A DNA stretch of 64,000 nucleotides from Pelomonas sp. Root1444 (lineage in GTDB: Bacteria; Pseudomonadota; Gammaproteobacteria; Burkholderiales; Burkholderiaceae_C), in contig NZ_LMFP01000029.1 in assembly GCF_001426885.1 (NCBI RefSeq), positions 73,088 through 137,087 on the forward strand, given 5' to 3'. The notes under the pieces are model-generated. The model searched no databases, had not been told where the DNA came from, and saw only the letters and a list, made by a program, of their open reading frames with translations. Position numbers and translations under genes: made by a program. Positions 1-8,802 of the stretch are shown in pieces (the first letter of the stretch is position 1; every line of letters begins with the position of its first letter).

Positions 1-778
1 ACGCCACGCCCCAGGCAAGCGCCTGCTCGACGGAGGCGCCGCGTGCCATGAGTCCGGCAACGAGGCCGGCCAGCACGTCGCCGGAGCCCGAGGTCGCCAG
101 GCCAGGGTTGCCGCGAGCATGACGCCAGAGGCGACCATCCGGGGCGGCAAGCCAGGTGCAGGCGCCCTTGAGTGCCACCGCCGCGCCCCAACTGCTGGCG
201 GCCATCCTGGCCCGTTCGCCGGGATCGGATTCGACGCCTTCCTTGTCCTCCCCGGTCAAGTACGCCATCTCACCCGCGTGCGGCGTCATCCCCACATGTT
301 GGCTGAAGGGCCATACGGTTTCCGACGGCTGGCGCACGACGTCCATCGCGGCGGCATCCAGAAGCACTGGCTGGCCGTTCAGCCGGCCCAACAGCGCCTC
401 GACGAACCGAACCGTCGATGCCCCTGCGGCCATGCCAGGGCCCACCAGCACCGATGCCGTGTGCGCCAGGATCTCGTCGAGCCTTTCCACGCCGTCTTCA
501 CGCAGCCCACCGTCATCGTCCCCCGGCAGGCCGACCACCCTGGCCTCGGGGAGTTGCTGTGCGACCAGGAGTGCGACCGTCGCGGCCGTTCCCACCACGA
601 GCTTTCCTGCACCGGCCCGCAAGGCGGCTTCCCCCGCCAGCACCGCGGCGCCCGGCACCTCCGCCGAGCCGGCGATCACCAGCACACGGCCGCGGGCCTC
701 TTTGTCGTCGTCCTGCGAAGGTTGGGGAAGCGGCCAAGCCCTCAGCGCGGCATCGTCGAGCTCGATCGGGGCCGTCAT
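1..778 (-). CDS. nnrD: ADP-dependent NAD(P)H-hydrate dehydratase, C-terminal end cut by window edge
   Basis: Repairs hydrated NADH/NADPH (NAD(P)HX) with ADP in the cytoplasm. The 259 residues visible show the YjeF C-terminal (ribokinase-like) fold: nucleotide-sugar-like N-part with GRVLVIAGSAEVPGAAVLAG (residues 30-49), VGMTPHAGEMAYLTG (162-176) and ATSGSGDVLAG (228-238), whose Asp234 corresponds to the catalytic Asp of the family. The usual last 25-30 residues lie beyond position 1. No YjeF N-terminal epimerase domain precedes it, so this is the dehydratase alone. Its ATG (778-776) overlaps the stop of the upstream histidine phosphatase gene as ATGA, so the two are probably translationally coupled. 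Confidence 0.88.
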   Translation of the reverse strand, partial: MTAPIELDDAALRAWPLPQPSQDDDKEARGRVLVIAGSAEVPGAAVLAGEAALRAGAGKLVVGTAATVALLVAQQLPEARVVGLPGDDDGGLREDGVERLDEILAHTASVLVGPGMAAGASTVRFVEALLGRLNGQPVLLDAAAMDVVRQPSETVWPFSQHVGMTPHAGEMAYLTGEDKEGVESDPGERARMAASSWGAAVALKGACTWLAAPDGRLWRHARGNPGLATSGSGDVLAGLVAGLMARGASVEQALAWGVA

Positions 779-1554
779 GGCTTGGCGGCAGCCGGCACAT
801 CCGGCTCGGCGGTGACCGGTGTGCCGCTCACTTCGAGCGGCACCACGAAGTTGGCCTTCTGCAGCTTGAGCTTGCCGTTGCGTCCAGCGGCCGCGTCGAA
901 ACCATAGAGCGTGACGCCGCAATTGGGCACGTCACCCTGGCGATCGATCGCGAGCACTTGCGTTTCGTCCAGACGCTCGATCAGGTAGCGCATGCAGTTC
1001 ACGATCACCTGGTGCGCGATGACCATCACCCGCTCCCGGCGGTACTCGCGCGTCACGGTGTCGAGCAGGCTGCGCAGCCGCAGGATCACGTCGCACCAGC
1101 TTTCGCCGCCCGGAGGGCGGAAATAGAACTTGCCTACATGCCGCCGCTGCTCGAAGAGATCCGGGAAACGCTCGCGGATGCCACGGTGGGTGAGGCGGTC
1201 CAGCAGGCCGAACTCCTTCTCGCGCAGCCGCTCATCGACCACGGTGCTCACGTCTTCCAGTGAGAGCCGGCCAGCCTCGATGACATGCTGCATCGTTTGC
1301 CGTGCCCGGATGTAAGGGGAGCACAAGAAGACGTTGGGACGCGCCTCGGGCGCCAGGCTGCCGACCCAGCGGCCCAGCGCACAGGCTTGGTCCACGCCGA
1401 GCGCCGACAACGGCACGTCCATGTCGCGGTCGGCGATGTCGATGACCGGCACGCCGGCGGCCTCTGCAGCGTCCCTTGCGACGTTGCCCGCACTCTGACC
1501 GTGCCGGACGACCCAAAGCTGATCGGGCCACTTCTGGTTCTGCGGATCTGCCAT
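775..1554 (-). CDS. Histidine phosphatase family protein
   Basis: Phosphoglycerate-mutase-like phosphatase of 259 residues, cytoplasmic, substrate unknown. The phosphohistidine motif RHGQS lies at residues 17-21 (His18), an acid residue near 111-113 (RLREKEFG) and the second catalytic His at 181 (VMVIAHQ). I chose the ATG at 1554 because it starts 16 residues before the RHG motif; an upstream GTG pair at 1596/1593 preceded by GAGGGG would add 13-14 residues and cannot be excluded. Followed with a 4-base overlap by the NAD(P)HX dehydratase gene. The pairing may reflect metabolite repair, but that is inference. Confidence 0.85.
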   Translation of the reverse strand: MADPQNQKWPDQLWVVRHGQSAGNVARDAAEAAGVPVIDIADRDMDVPLSALGVDQACALGRWVGSLAPEARPNVFLCSPYIRARQTMQHVIEAGRLSLEDVSTVVDERLREKEFGLLDRLTHRGIRERFPDLFEQRRHVGKFYFRPPGGESWCDVILRLRSLLDTVTREYRRERVMVIAHQVIVNCMRYLIERLDETQVLAIDRQGDVPNCGVTLYGFDAAAGRNGKLKLQKANFVVPLEVSGTPVTAEPDVPAAAKP

Positions 1555-1633
1555 GCCTGGGCGTGGGCGAACGGCGTGCCTGGGGTGTTGCACCACCGCC
1601 CCTCAAACCGGCAAAAGGCGTCGCTGCGGCGAC

Positions 1634-2605
1634 CTACGCGATGGCGGTCGCCTGTCCTGCCAGGTTGCGGATCACTTCCATGAAGGCCTGCGCCGCGGTG
1701 CCGGGAGGCTCGCCTTGCAGCGTGATCAGGCCGTAGCCGGGCATGCGGTCAGGGACATCCGCGGCGATGCGCGTGAGGAGCCCGCGCCGCACATATTTCT
1801 CCACCAGCGCCGCGGGTTGTAGCGACAGCATGTCGGTGCTCTGCATCAGCTCCAGCGCGAACAGGAACGATGGCGTTTCGACGATGCCCGAGGTGAGCGA
1901 CAGGCCGGTGCTGCTGAAGATGTCTTCCGACACCTTGCGCAGCGCCGTGGACGGCGGATAAAGAATCCACGGCCAGCGCGACAGTTCCAGCAGCCCCGGT
2001 GCCTGCACGCCGCGCAGCGGATGGTGAACGCCGGCGGTGATCTGCAGTCCTTCACCGGCGAGTTCCTCGTACTGGAACTGGTCGCGTTGGGAGGCGTCGG
2101 TGAAACGGCCGACCATGACGTCGATCTTGCGTTCGGCCAGCCACAGGATCAGCTGGTCGCTGCTCTGCTCCAGCACCTTCACCACGAGAAGCGGACGCAG
2201 GCGCTGGAGCTCCGCGACCGCGGCAATCAGCAGGTGCGCCGCCGAACCCGAGATGGCGCCTATCGTCAAATGGCCATGCCCGCCCTGCTTCAGGGTGCTG
2301 AACTCGTCGACGAACTTGCGGTGGCTGTCCAACGCGGCCTGGGCGTAACGCAAGGTGAACAGCCCGAGCTCATTGGGCCGCATGCCCCGCGGCAGGCGAT
2401 CGAACAGGCGCGATGCCAGCATCTCCTCGATGTCCATGAGCACCTTGGTCGCCGCCGGCTGCGTGATGTGCATCTGCTCGGCCGTCAGTCGCAAGTTGCG
2501 CGTCCTTCCCAGGATGTCGAGGAACTGCAGGTGCCTGAAACGCAGTCGCGAAAGCTGCGCCGCGGCCAAGGGTTTCCCAGGGGGCTGGTCTGAACTCATC
2601 AGCAT
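1634..2605 (-). CDS. LysR-family transcriptional regulator
   Basis: 323 residues. N-terminal winged helix-turn-helix at about 20-80 (LRLTAEQMHITQPAATKVL is the recognition region), followed by a two-lobed substrate-binding-like effector domain (about 105-310). The extended RLRFRHLQFLDIL start of the HTH resembles the GbpR/PcaQ branch of LysR proteins. It diverges from the TRAP/sugar-acid operon starting at 2745, the standard arrangement for a LysR protein controlling its neighbour, so it is probably the operon's regulator; the effector is likely a sugar acid or a 2-keto-3-deoxy derivative (inference). A second ATG at 2599 is an equally possible start; neither has a clear ribosome binding site. 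Confidence 0.9.
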   Translation of the reverse strand: MLMSSDQPPGKPLAAAQLSRLRFRHLQFLDILGRTRNLRLTAEQMHITQPAATKVLMDIEEMLASRLFDRLPRGMRPNELGLFTLRYAQAALDSHRKFVDEFSTLKQGGHGHLTIGAISGSAAHLLIAAVAELQRLRPLLVVKVLEQSSDQLILWLAERKIDVMVGRFTDASQRDQFQYEELAGEGLQITAGVHHPLRGVQAPGLLELSRWPWILYPPSTALRKVSEDIFSSTGLSLTSGIVETPSFLFALELMQSTDMLSLQPAALVEKYVRRGLLTRIAADVPDRMPGYGLITLQGEPPGTAAQAFMEVIRNLAGQATAIA

Positions 2606-2744
2606 TTGGAATGGATGCTAGCCAAAAAATTCAGTGGACCGGGGCGGGGTCCTCACCTAGCCTCCGGCTCCAAGAACCGCCCCGCAGAGGGTCGGCGGGT
2701 CGGCGCGAGGTTCTAGCGCGCCACTTCACATTCATGGAGACATC
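2606..2744. promoter_or_regulatory. Divergent control region between LysR gene and TRAP operon
   Basis: 139 bases separate the LysR start from the TRAP receptor start and must hold both promoters and any LysR binding site. The TRAP receptor has a good ribosome binding site, GGAGA at 2736-2740, four bases before the ATG at 2745. I do not see a convincing T-N11-A LysR box or sigma-70 hexamers. Confidence 0.5.
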
Positions 2745-3764
2745 ATGCAAATCAGATCACTCGGCCTGGCCGCAGCACTGCTCGCCGCCCTGGCTGGCCC
2801 GGCAGCGGCGCAGATCAAAGAGCACACATTCAAGGTCGGCATAGGTCTCAGCGAAGACCATCCTCAGGCGAAGGCGCTGAAGTTCTTCGCTGAACAGCTG
2901 GCGGCCAAGAGCGGTGGCAAGCTGGTCGCGCGGGTCTACGCCAGCGGAGCGCTGGGCAACGACATCAGCATGACTTCGGCGCTGCGGGGCGGCACCCTGG
3001 AGATGACGGTCCCCGACAGCTCCACGCTGGTGTCGCTGGTCAAGCCCTTCGGCGTGCTGAACCTGCCTTTCACCTTCAACAACGAGAAGGAAGCCGATGC
3101 GGTGTTGGACGGCCCCTTCGGCCAGAAGCTGCTGGCCACGCTGCCCGACAAAGGCCTGATCGGCCTGGGCTTCTGGGAGAACGGCTTCCGCCACGTCACC
3201 AACTCGCGCCGCCCGGTGCAGCGCGCCGAAGACTTGAGCGGCCTGAAGCTTCGCGTCATCCAGAGCCCGCTGTTCCTGGACACCTTCAACGCCCTGGGCG
3301 CCAATGCCACGCCCATGCCCTTCACCGAGCTGTACACGGCGATGGAGCAGGGGGCGGTGGATGGGCAGGAGAACCCCGCGGCCACCATCCTCGCCAGCAA
3401 GTTCTACGAGGTGCAGAAGCACATGGTGATGTCGCGGCACATGTACAGCGCCTGGGTGCTGTTGATGTCCAAGAAGACCTGGGACGGCCTGTCGGCGCAG
3501 GAGCAGAAGATCGTGCAGGACGCGGCGCGCGAAGCCACGCTGTTCGAGCGCAAGACCATCCGCGCGTTCTCCGAGACGGCCTTGGCCGACCTGAAGAAGG
3601 CCGGCATGCAGATCACCGACCTGCCGGCCGCCGAACAGGCCAAGATGCGCAGCAAGCTGCAGCCGGTGCTGGCCAAGTTCAGCAAGGAGTTCGGCGAGGA
3701 CACGACCGCGGAACTCAATGGCGAACTGGCCAAGCTGCGTGGCGGCACGGCGGCCCCGAAGTAG
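2745..3764 (+). CDS. TRAP transporter substrate-binding protein (DctP family)
   Basis: 339-residue periplasmic receptor of a tripartite ATP-independent transporter. Sec signal peptide at 1-22 with a hydrophobic run and AAA|Q-type cleavage site. The mature part has the DctP/SiaP fold with the signature region ELYTAMEQGAVDGQENP (about 190-206) and the conserved Arg region KLRVIQSP before it, which in this family contacts the ligand carboxylate. It heads an operon that also encodes the TRAP small and large membrane subunits and two dehydratases. From this context the ligand is probably an aldonic acid such as xylonate or arabinonate (inference). Confidence 0.93.
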   Translation: MQIRSLGLAAALLAALAGPAAAQIKEHTFKVGIGLSEDHPQAKALKFFAEQLAAKSGGKLVARVYASGALGNDISMTSALRGGTLEMTVPDSSTLVSLVKPFGVLNLPFTFNNEKEADAVLDGPFGQKLLATLPDKGLIGLGFWENGFRHVTNSRRPVQRAEDLSGLKLRVIQSPLFLDTFNALGANATPMPFTELYTAMEQGAVDGQENPAATILASKFYEVQKHMVMSRHMYSAWVLLMSKKTWDGLSAQEQKIVQDAAREATLFERKTIRAFSETALADLKKAGMQITDLPAAEQAKMRSKLQPVLAKFSKEFGEDTTAELNGELAKLRGGTAAPK

Positions 3765-3833
3765 TTCGCGTCTCATGGCGGCGGTGCCGCCGCCGTCCAT
3801 CCGCTTTCCTCTTCTCCGAAGACGACCACCCAA

Positions 3834-5615
3834 ATGGACCACCGATCCGGCCGGCACTTTCGCTCGCGCGAATGGTTCGCCGATGCCCAACGTTCCGACA
3901 TGACGGCGCTCTATCTGGAGCGTTTCATGAACTACGGCCTGACGCCCGAAGAGCTGCGTTCGGGCCGGCCCATCATTGGCATCGCGCAGACGGGCAGCGA
4001 CCTGTCGCCGTGCAACCGCATCCACCTCGACCTGGCGCGCCGCGTGCGCGACGGCATTCGCGACGCCGGTGGCATTCCGATGGAATTCCCGGTGCACCCC
4101 ATCTTCGAGAACTGCCGCCGCCCCACCGCCGCGCTCGACCGCAACCTGGCCTACCTGGGGCTGGTCGAGATCCTGTACGGCTACCCCATCGACGCGGTGG
4201 TGCTGACCACCGGCTGCGACAAGACCACGCCGGCCGGCGTCATGGCCGCCTGCACCGTGGACATACCGGCCATCGTGCTCTCGGGCGGGCCCATGCTCGA
4301 CGGCTGGCATGGCGGCGAACTGGCGGGCTCGGGCACGGTGATCTGGCGCAGCCGCCGTCAACTGGCGGCCGGCGAGATCGACGAGGAAGAGTTCCTGCAA
4401 CGGGCCTGCAGCAGCGCGCCCTCGGCCGGGCACTGCAACACCATGGGCACGGCCTCGACCATGAACGCGGTGGCCGAGGTGCTGGGCCTGTCCTTGCCGG
4501 GCTGCGCCGCCATCCCCGCGCCCTACCGCGAGCGCGGCCAGATGGCCTACGAGACCGGCCGGCGCATCGTCGGCATGGCCTTCGAGGACCTGCGGCCGTC
4601 GCGCATCCTCAGCCGCGAAAGCTTCCTGAATGCGCTGGCGCTCGTCACGTGCGCGGGCGGCTCCAGCAATGCGCAGGTGCACATCATGGCCATGGCCCGC
4701 CACGCCGGCGTGGAGCTGCGGCCGCAGGACTGGGCCGAACACGCGTACGACCTGCCGCTGTTGTTGAACATGCAGCCCGCCGGCCAGTTCCTCGGCGAGC
4801 GGTTCTTCCGCGCCGGCGGCGTGCCTGCGTTGATGTGGGAACTGCAGCAGGCCGGCCGCCTGCATGGCGACTGCGCCAGCGTCACCGGCCGGACCGTGGC
4901 GCAGAACATCGAGGGCCGCGAGGCCACCGACCGCGAGGTCATCCGGCCCTTTGACGCACCGCTGATGCATCAGGCGGGCTTCAAGGTGCTGAGCGGCAAC
5001 CTGTTCGACTTCGGCATCCTCAAGACCTCGGCGATCTCGCAGCGCTTCCGCGAGCGCTACCTGAACCGCCCGGGCCACGAGGGCGTGTTCGACGTGCGGG
5101 CCGTCGTGTTCGATGGCGCCGACGACTACCACGCGCGCATCAACGACCCGACGCTCGGCATCGACGAGGGTTGCATCCTCGTGATGCGCGGCGCCGGGCC
5201 CATCGGCTGGCCGGGCTCGGCCGAGGTGGTGAACATGCAGCCGCCCGATGCGCTGATCCGGCGCGGCATCCAGGCGCTGCCCACGCTGGGTGACGGCCGC
5301 CAGTCGGGCACCGCCGACAGCCCCTCGATCCTGAACGTGTCGCCCGAAAGCGCAGTCGGGGGCGGCCTGAGCTGGCTGCAGACCGGCGACGTCATCCGCA
5401 TCGACCTCCACGCCGGCCGCTGCGACGCGCTGGTGCCGGGCGACGAGATCGCGCGCCGACAGCGCGAGGTGCCACCCCCGCCCGTGCCGCCCAGCCAGAC
5501 GCCGTGGGAAGAGCTGTACCGCAACCACACCGGCCAACTGGTGGATGGCGCCACGCTGGACTTCGCCCTGAAGTACCGGCGCATCGCCGAACGCACGCCG
5601 CGCCACAACCACTGA
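3834..5615 (+). CDS. IlvD/Edd-family dehydratase, probable aldonate (pentonate) dehydratase
   Basis: 593 residues. The protein belongs to the IlvD/Edd [2Fe-2S] dehydratases and removes water from a sugar acid to give a 2-keto-3-deoxy acid. The three cluster cysteines are visible: Cys60 (SDLSPCN), Cys128 (TTGCDK) and Cys201 (AGHCNTMG), at almost the spacing known for Rhizobium L-arabinonate dehydratase; Lys129 next to Cys128 matches its metal-ligating modified Lys. GTADSPSILN near 490 holds the conserved catalytic-Ser region. Neighbouring TRAP and FAH-family genes favour a catabolic sugar-acid dehydratase over the branched-chain amino acid enzyme IlvD. It could act on xylonate, arabinonate or a hexonate; sequence alone does not decide. 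Confidence 0.88.
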   Translation: MDHRSGRHFRSREWFADAQRSDMTALYLERFMNYGLTPEELRSGRPIIGIAQTGSDLSPCNRIHLDLARRVRDGIRDAGGIPMEFPVHPIFENCRRPTAALDRNLAYLGLVEILYGYPIDAVVLTTGCDKTTPAGVMAACTVDIPAIVLSGGPMLDGWHGGELAGSGTVIWRSRRQLAAGEIDEEEFLQRACSSAPSAGHCNTMGTASTMNAVAEVLGLSLPGCAAIPAPYRERGQMAYETGRRIVGMAFEDLRPSRILSRESFLNALALVTCAGGSSNAQVHIMAMARHAGVELRPQDWAEHAYDLPLLLNMQPAGQFLGERFFRAGGVPALMWELQQAGRLHGDCASVTGRTVAQNIEGREATDREVIRPFDAPLMHQAGFKVLSGNLFDFGILKTSAISQRFRERYLNRPGHEGVFDVRAVVFDGADDYHARINDPTLGIDEGCILVMRGAGPIGWPGSAEVVNMQPPDALIRRGIQALPTLGDGRQSGTADSPSILNVSPESAVGGGLSWLQTGDVIRIDLHAGRCDALVPGDEIARRQREVPPPPVPPSQTPWEELYRNHTGQLVDGATLDFALKYRRIAERTPRHNH

Positions 5616-5644
5616 GCCCGCTGACAAAGCCCGAGGACACCCCG

Positions 5645-6859
5645 ATGACCGCAACGACGACGGCCATGCCTGAGCGCACCGATGGCCTGCACCCCGCGCT
5701 GCCGCGCGACGGCCTGGCCGGCACGCTGGTGGGCCGTGTCTGGCGCGCCGGCCCGCCGGACGGGCCCGCCGTGGTGGTGCTGCGCCCCGAGGGCGTGTTC
5801 GATGTCAGCCGGCAGTTCGCCACCATGAGCACGCTGCTCGAGACCGACGCGCCGGCGCGCGCCGTGCGCTCGGTGCAGGGCGAGTTCTTGTGCAGCGTCG
5901 ACGCGCTGCTCGCCAACAGCCAGGCCGGTGGCCGCGACGCGGCCGTGCCCTGGCTGCTCGCGCCCTGCGACCTGCAGGTGGTGAAGGCCGCCGGCGTGAC
6001 CTTTGCCGCCAGCCTGATCGAACGCGTGATCGAAGAGCAGGCCGGCGGCGACGCGAGCCGCGCGCAAGGGCTGCGCAGCCAGGTCACCGCCTTGATCGGC
6101 ACCAGCCTGTCCGAGATCCGGCCCGGCTCGGCCCAGGCGCAGGCGCTCAAGGCACTGCTGCAGCAGAAGAAGCTGTGGTCGCAGTACCTCGAGGTCGGCA
6201 TCGGGCCCGACGCCGAGGTCTTCACCAAGGCGCCGGTGCTGGCGGCCGTCGGGCACGGCCAGGACATCGGCATCCGCGCCGATTCGGCCTGGAACAACCC
6301 GGAGCCCGAGGTGGTGCTGGCCGTCAACAGTCGCGGTGGCATCGTCGGCGCCGCGCTCGGCAACGACGTCAACCTGCGCGACATCGAGGGCCGCAGCGCG
6401 CTGCTGCTCGGCAAGGCGAAGGACAACAACGCGTCCTGCGCCATCGGCCCCTTCATCCGCCTGTTCGACGACCACTTCGGCCTGGACCAGCTGCGCCGCG
6501 AGACCGTGCACCTGCAGGTGAGCGGCCCCGACGGTTTCACGCTGCGCGGCATCAACACCATGGCCAGCATCAGCCGCGACCCGGTCGACCTGGTGGCGCA
6601 GACGCTCGCCAGCCACCAGTACCCCGACGGCTTCATGCTGTTCCTCGGCACGCTCTTCGCGCCCACCGAGGACCGTGACGAGCCCGGCGGCGGCTTCACC
6701 CACAAGCTGGGTGACGTGGTCACCATCCACAGCCACTGGCTGGGCAGCCTGCAGAACCGGGTGACGCATTGCGACGCCGCGCCGCCCTGGCGCTTTGGCC
6801 TGCGCGCCCTGATCGGCAACCTGGCCGAACGCGGCCTGCTGCAGGGAGCGCGGCTGTGA
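5645..6859 (+). CDS. FAH-family 2-keto-3-deoxy sugar-acid dehydratase (XylX/KdaD-like)
   Basis: 404 residues from the ATG at 5645, 29 bases after the upstream dehydratase gene; an earlier in-frame opening at 5504 lies within that gene and is ignored. C-terminal fumarylacetoacetate-hydrolase fold with metal-ligand segment NNPEPEVVL (about 217-225) and GNDVNLRDIEGRSALLLGKA, plus KDNNASCAIGPFIRLFD. These stretches and the length resemble Caulobacter XylX, which converts 2-keto-3-deoxy-xylonate to alpha-ketoglutarate semialdehyde. With the IlvD-type enzyme it would form two consecutive dehydration steps of a Weimberg-type route. The final dehydrogenase is not in the window. Stop codon overlaps the GTG start of the next gene. 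Confidence 0.85.
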   Translation: MTATTTAMPERTDGLHPALPRDGLAGTLVGRVWRAGPPDGPAVVVLRPEGVFDVSRQFATMSTLLETDAPARAVRSVQGEFLCSVDALLANSQAGGRDAAVPWLLAPCDLQVVKAAGVTFAASLIERVIEEQAGGDASRAQGLRSQVTALIGTSLSEIRPGSAQAQALKALLQQKKLWSQYLEVGIGPDAEVFTKAPVLAAVGHGQDIGIRADSAWNNPEPEVVLAVNSRGGIVGAALGNDVNLRDIEGRSALLLGKAKDNNASCAIGPFIRLFDDHFGLDQLRRETVHLQVSGPDGFTLRGINTMASISRDPVDLVAQTLASHQYPDGFMLFLGTLFAPTEDRDEPGGGFTHKLGDVVTIHSHWLGSLQNRVTHCDAAPPWRFGLRALIGNLAERGLLQGARL

Positions 6860-7455
6860 TAGACGCCACCATCGAGCGGTTCTGCCGCGTGATCGACTTG
6901 GCTGTCGCCGCCGCACTCGCCGTGATGGTGGTGCTGGTGTTCGGCAATGTCGTGCTGCGGTATGGCTTCAACTCCGGCATCGCCGTCAGCGAGGAAGTCT
7001 CGCGCTGGCTGTTCGTCTGGCTGTGCTTCATGGGCGCCGTGGTGGCGATGAAGGACGGTGCGCACCTGGGCACCGACATGCTGGTGTCGCGCCTGCCGGT
7101 GGCCGGCAAGAAGGCCTGCATGGTGCTGGGCCATCTGCTCATGCTGTACGTGACGTGGCTGTTCCTCGATGGCAGCTGGCAGCAAGCCCGCCTCAACCAC
7201 GACGTGACAGCGCCGGTGACCGGGGCGCCGGTGTCCGTCTTCTACGCCGCGGGCGTGGTCTTCTCGCTCTGCGCCGGCCTCCTGCTGCTGTTGCAGCTCG
7301 CGCGCCTGCTGACCGGCCGGCTGCGTGAAAGCGAGCTCGTGATGGTCAAGGAGTCGGAAGAGCAGGCCGAACTCGAAACGCTGCAGGCCGAGTTGGCGCG
7401 CGAGGAGTCGCTGCGGGCCTCGTCGCCCACATCCGGCAGCCGCACACGGCCATGA
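6856..7455 (+). CDS. TRAP transporter small permease (DctQ family)
   Basis: 199 residues starting at a GTG whose GTGA overlaps the previous stop by four bases. Four hydrophobic segments (about 12-34, 50-68, 90-108, 128-152) fit the four-helix DctQ fold, with the family-typical FGNVVLRYGFNSGIAVSEE region (about 28-46) and WLFVWLCFMGAVVA after it. The C-terminal 45 residues are charged and Glu-rich (ESEEQAELETLQAELAREE), probably a short cytoplasmic helix. It scaffolds the large subunit encoded directly downstream with another 4-base overlap. Confidence 0.92.
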   Translation: MIDATIERFCRVIDLAVAAALAVMVVLVFGNVVLRYGFNSGIAVSEEVSRWLFVWLCFMGAVVAMKDGAHLGTDMLVSRLPVAGKKACMVLGHLLMLYVTWLFLDGSWQQARLNHDVTAPVTGAPVSVFYAAGVVFSLCAGLLLLLQLARLLTGRLRESELVMVKESEEQAELETLQAELAREESLRASSPTSGSRTRP

Positions 7456-8729
7456 CCGTCTTCATCTTCCTCGGCAGCCTCCTCGGCGCGATGGCGCTGG
7501 GCATTCCCATCGCCTACGCCCTGCTGGCCAGCGGCGTGGCGCTGATGTGGCACCTGGGTCTGTTCGACGCGCAGATCCTGGCGCAGAACTTCATCAACGG
7601 GGCCGACAGCTTTCCGCTGCTGGCGGTGCCCTTCTTCATGCTTGCCGGCGAGATCATGAACGCCGGCGGGCTGTCGCAGCGCATCGTCAACTTCGCGCTC
7701 GCGCTCGTCGGCCACGTCAAGGGTGGGCTGGGCTACGTCGTGATCCTCGCGGCCTGCCTGCTGTCGGCGCTGTCGGGCTCGGCTGTGGCGGACGCCGCCG
7801 CGCTCACGGCGCTGCTGCTGCCGATGATGATCAAGGCCGGGCACAAGAAGGAGGTGTCGGGCGGGCTGATCGCGGCGTCCGGCGTGATCGGCCCCATCAT
7901 TCCGCCGAGCATCGGCTTCGTGATCTTCGGCGTGGCCGCCAACGTGTCGATCACCAAGCTGTTCATCGCCGGCATCGTGCCCGGCATCATGATCGGCGTG
8001 GGCCTGGCGCTCACCTGGTGGTGGGTGGGCCGCAAGGAGACGCTCGCACTGCCCCAGCGCAGGACGCGGGCCGAGGTCTGGGCGGCGGCACGCGACTCGG
8101 TGTGGGCGCTGATGCTGCCGGTGTTCATCCTGGTGGGCCTGCGCATGGGCGTGTTCACGCCCACTGAAGCGGCGGTCGTGGCCGCCGTCTACGCGCTCTT
8201 CGTCGCCACCGTGATCTACCGCGAGCTGTCGCTGAAGGCCCTTTACAGGATCTTCGTCACGGCGGCCCGCACCACCGCGGTGGTGATGTTCCTGGTGGCC
8301 GCGGCCATGGTGTCGGCCTGGTTGATCACGGTGGCCAACCTGCCGGCGCAGATGGTGGACCTGCTGCGCCCGCTGCTCGGCAACCAGACGCTGCTGCTGA
8401 TCGCCATCATGGTATTGGTGATGCTCGTGGGCACGGCCATGGACATGACGCCCACCATCCTGATCATGACGCCGGTGCTGATGCCCTTGATCAAGGCCGC
8501 CGGCATCGACCCCGTCTACTTCGGGGTGCTGTTCATCATCAACAACTCCATCGGCCTGGTCACGCCGCCGGTGGGCACGATCCTGAACGTCGTGGCGGGC
8601 GTGGGCCGCATGAAGATGGACGAGGTCACGCGCGGCGTACTGCCGTTCATGGCCGCGCAGTTCGCGGTGATGTTCGTGATGGTGCTCTTCCCCCAGACGG
8701 TGCTGGCGCCGCTGCGGTGGTTCTATTGA
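7452..8729 (+). CDS. TRAP transporter large permease (DctM family)
   Basis: 425 residues, almost wholly hydrophobic, about 12 membrane segments; the sodium-driven transport subunit of the TRAP importer. Recognisable family segments include MALGIPIAYALL near the N-terminus, LLSALSGSAVADAAALTALL (about 97-116), the GPIIPPSIGF motif (about 147-156) and VGTAMDMTPTILIMTPVLMP (about 325-344). Starts at ATG 7452 overlapping the DctQ stop. Last gene of the operon; the lactonase gene converges on it with 73 bases between, in which I see no clear terminator. Confidence 0.94.
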   Translation: MTVFIFLGSLLGAMALGIPIAYALLASGVALMWHLGLFDAQILAQNFINGADSFPLLAVPFFMLAGEIMNAGGLSQRIVNFALALVGHVKGGLGYVVILAACLLSALSGSAVADAAALTALLLPMMIKAGHKKEVSGGLIAASGVIGPIIPPSIGFVIFGVAANVSITKLFIAGIVPGIMIGVGLALTWWWVGRKETLALPQRRTRAEVWAAARDSVWALMLPVFILVGLRMGVFTPTEAAVVAAVYALFVATVIYRELSLKALYRIFVTAARTTAVVMFLVAAAMVSAWLITVANLPAQMVDLLRPLLGNQTLLLIAIMVLVMLVGTAMDMTPTILIMTPVLMPLIKAAGIDPVYFGVLFIINNSIGLVTPPVGTILNVVAGVGRMKMDEVTRGVLPFMAAQFAVMFVMVLFPQTVLAPLRWFY

Positions 8730-8802
8730 CGCGCCCACCCCCGGCGCGGGCTGCGCGGCTGCTCACGGCCGAGCTGCGCCGAGGCCCGTCCCGTCGCCTG
8801 GT

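Noticed and set aside
3834..5615. Branched-chain amino acid dihydroxy-acid dehydratase (IlvD)
   Set aside because: Operon context with TRAP transport and an XylX-like enzyme, plus closer motif spacing to arabinonate/xylonate dehydratases, favours sugar-acid catabolism.
2757..5654. Open frame of 965 codons on the minus strand opposite the TRAP receptor and dehydratase genes
   Set aside because: Arg/Gly/His/Ala-rich shadow without motifs; the plus-strand genes carry all catalytic residues.
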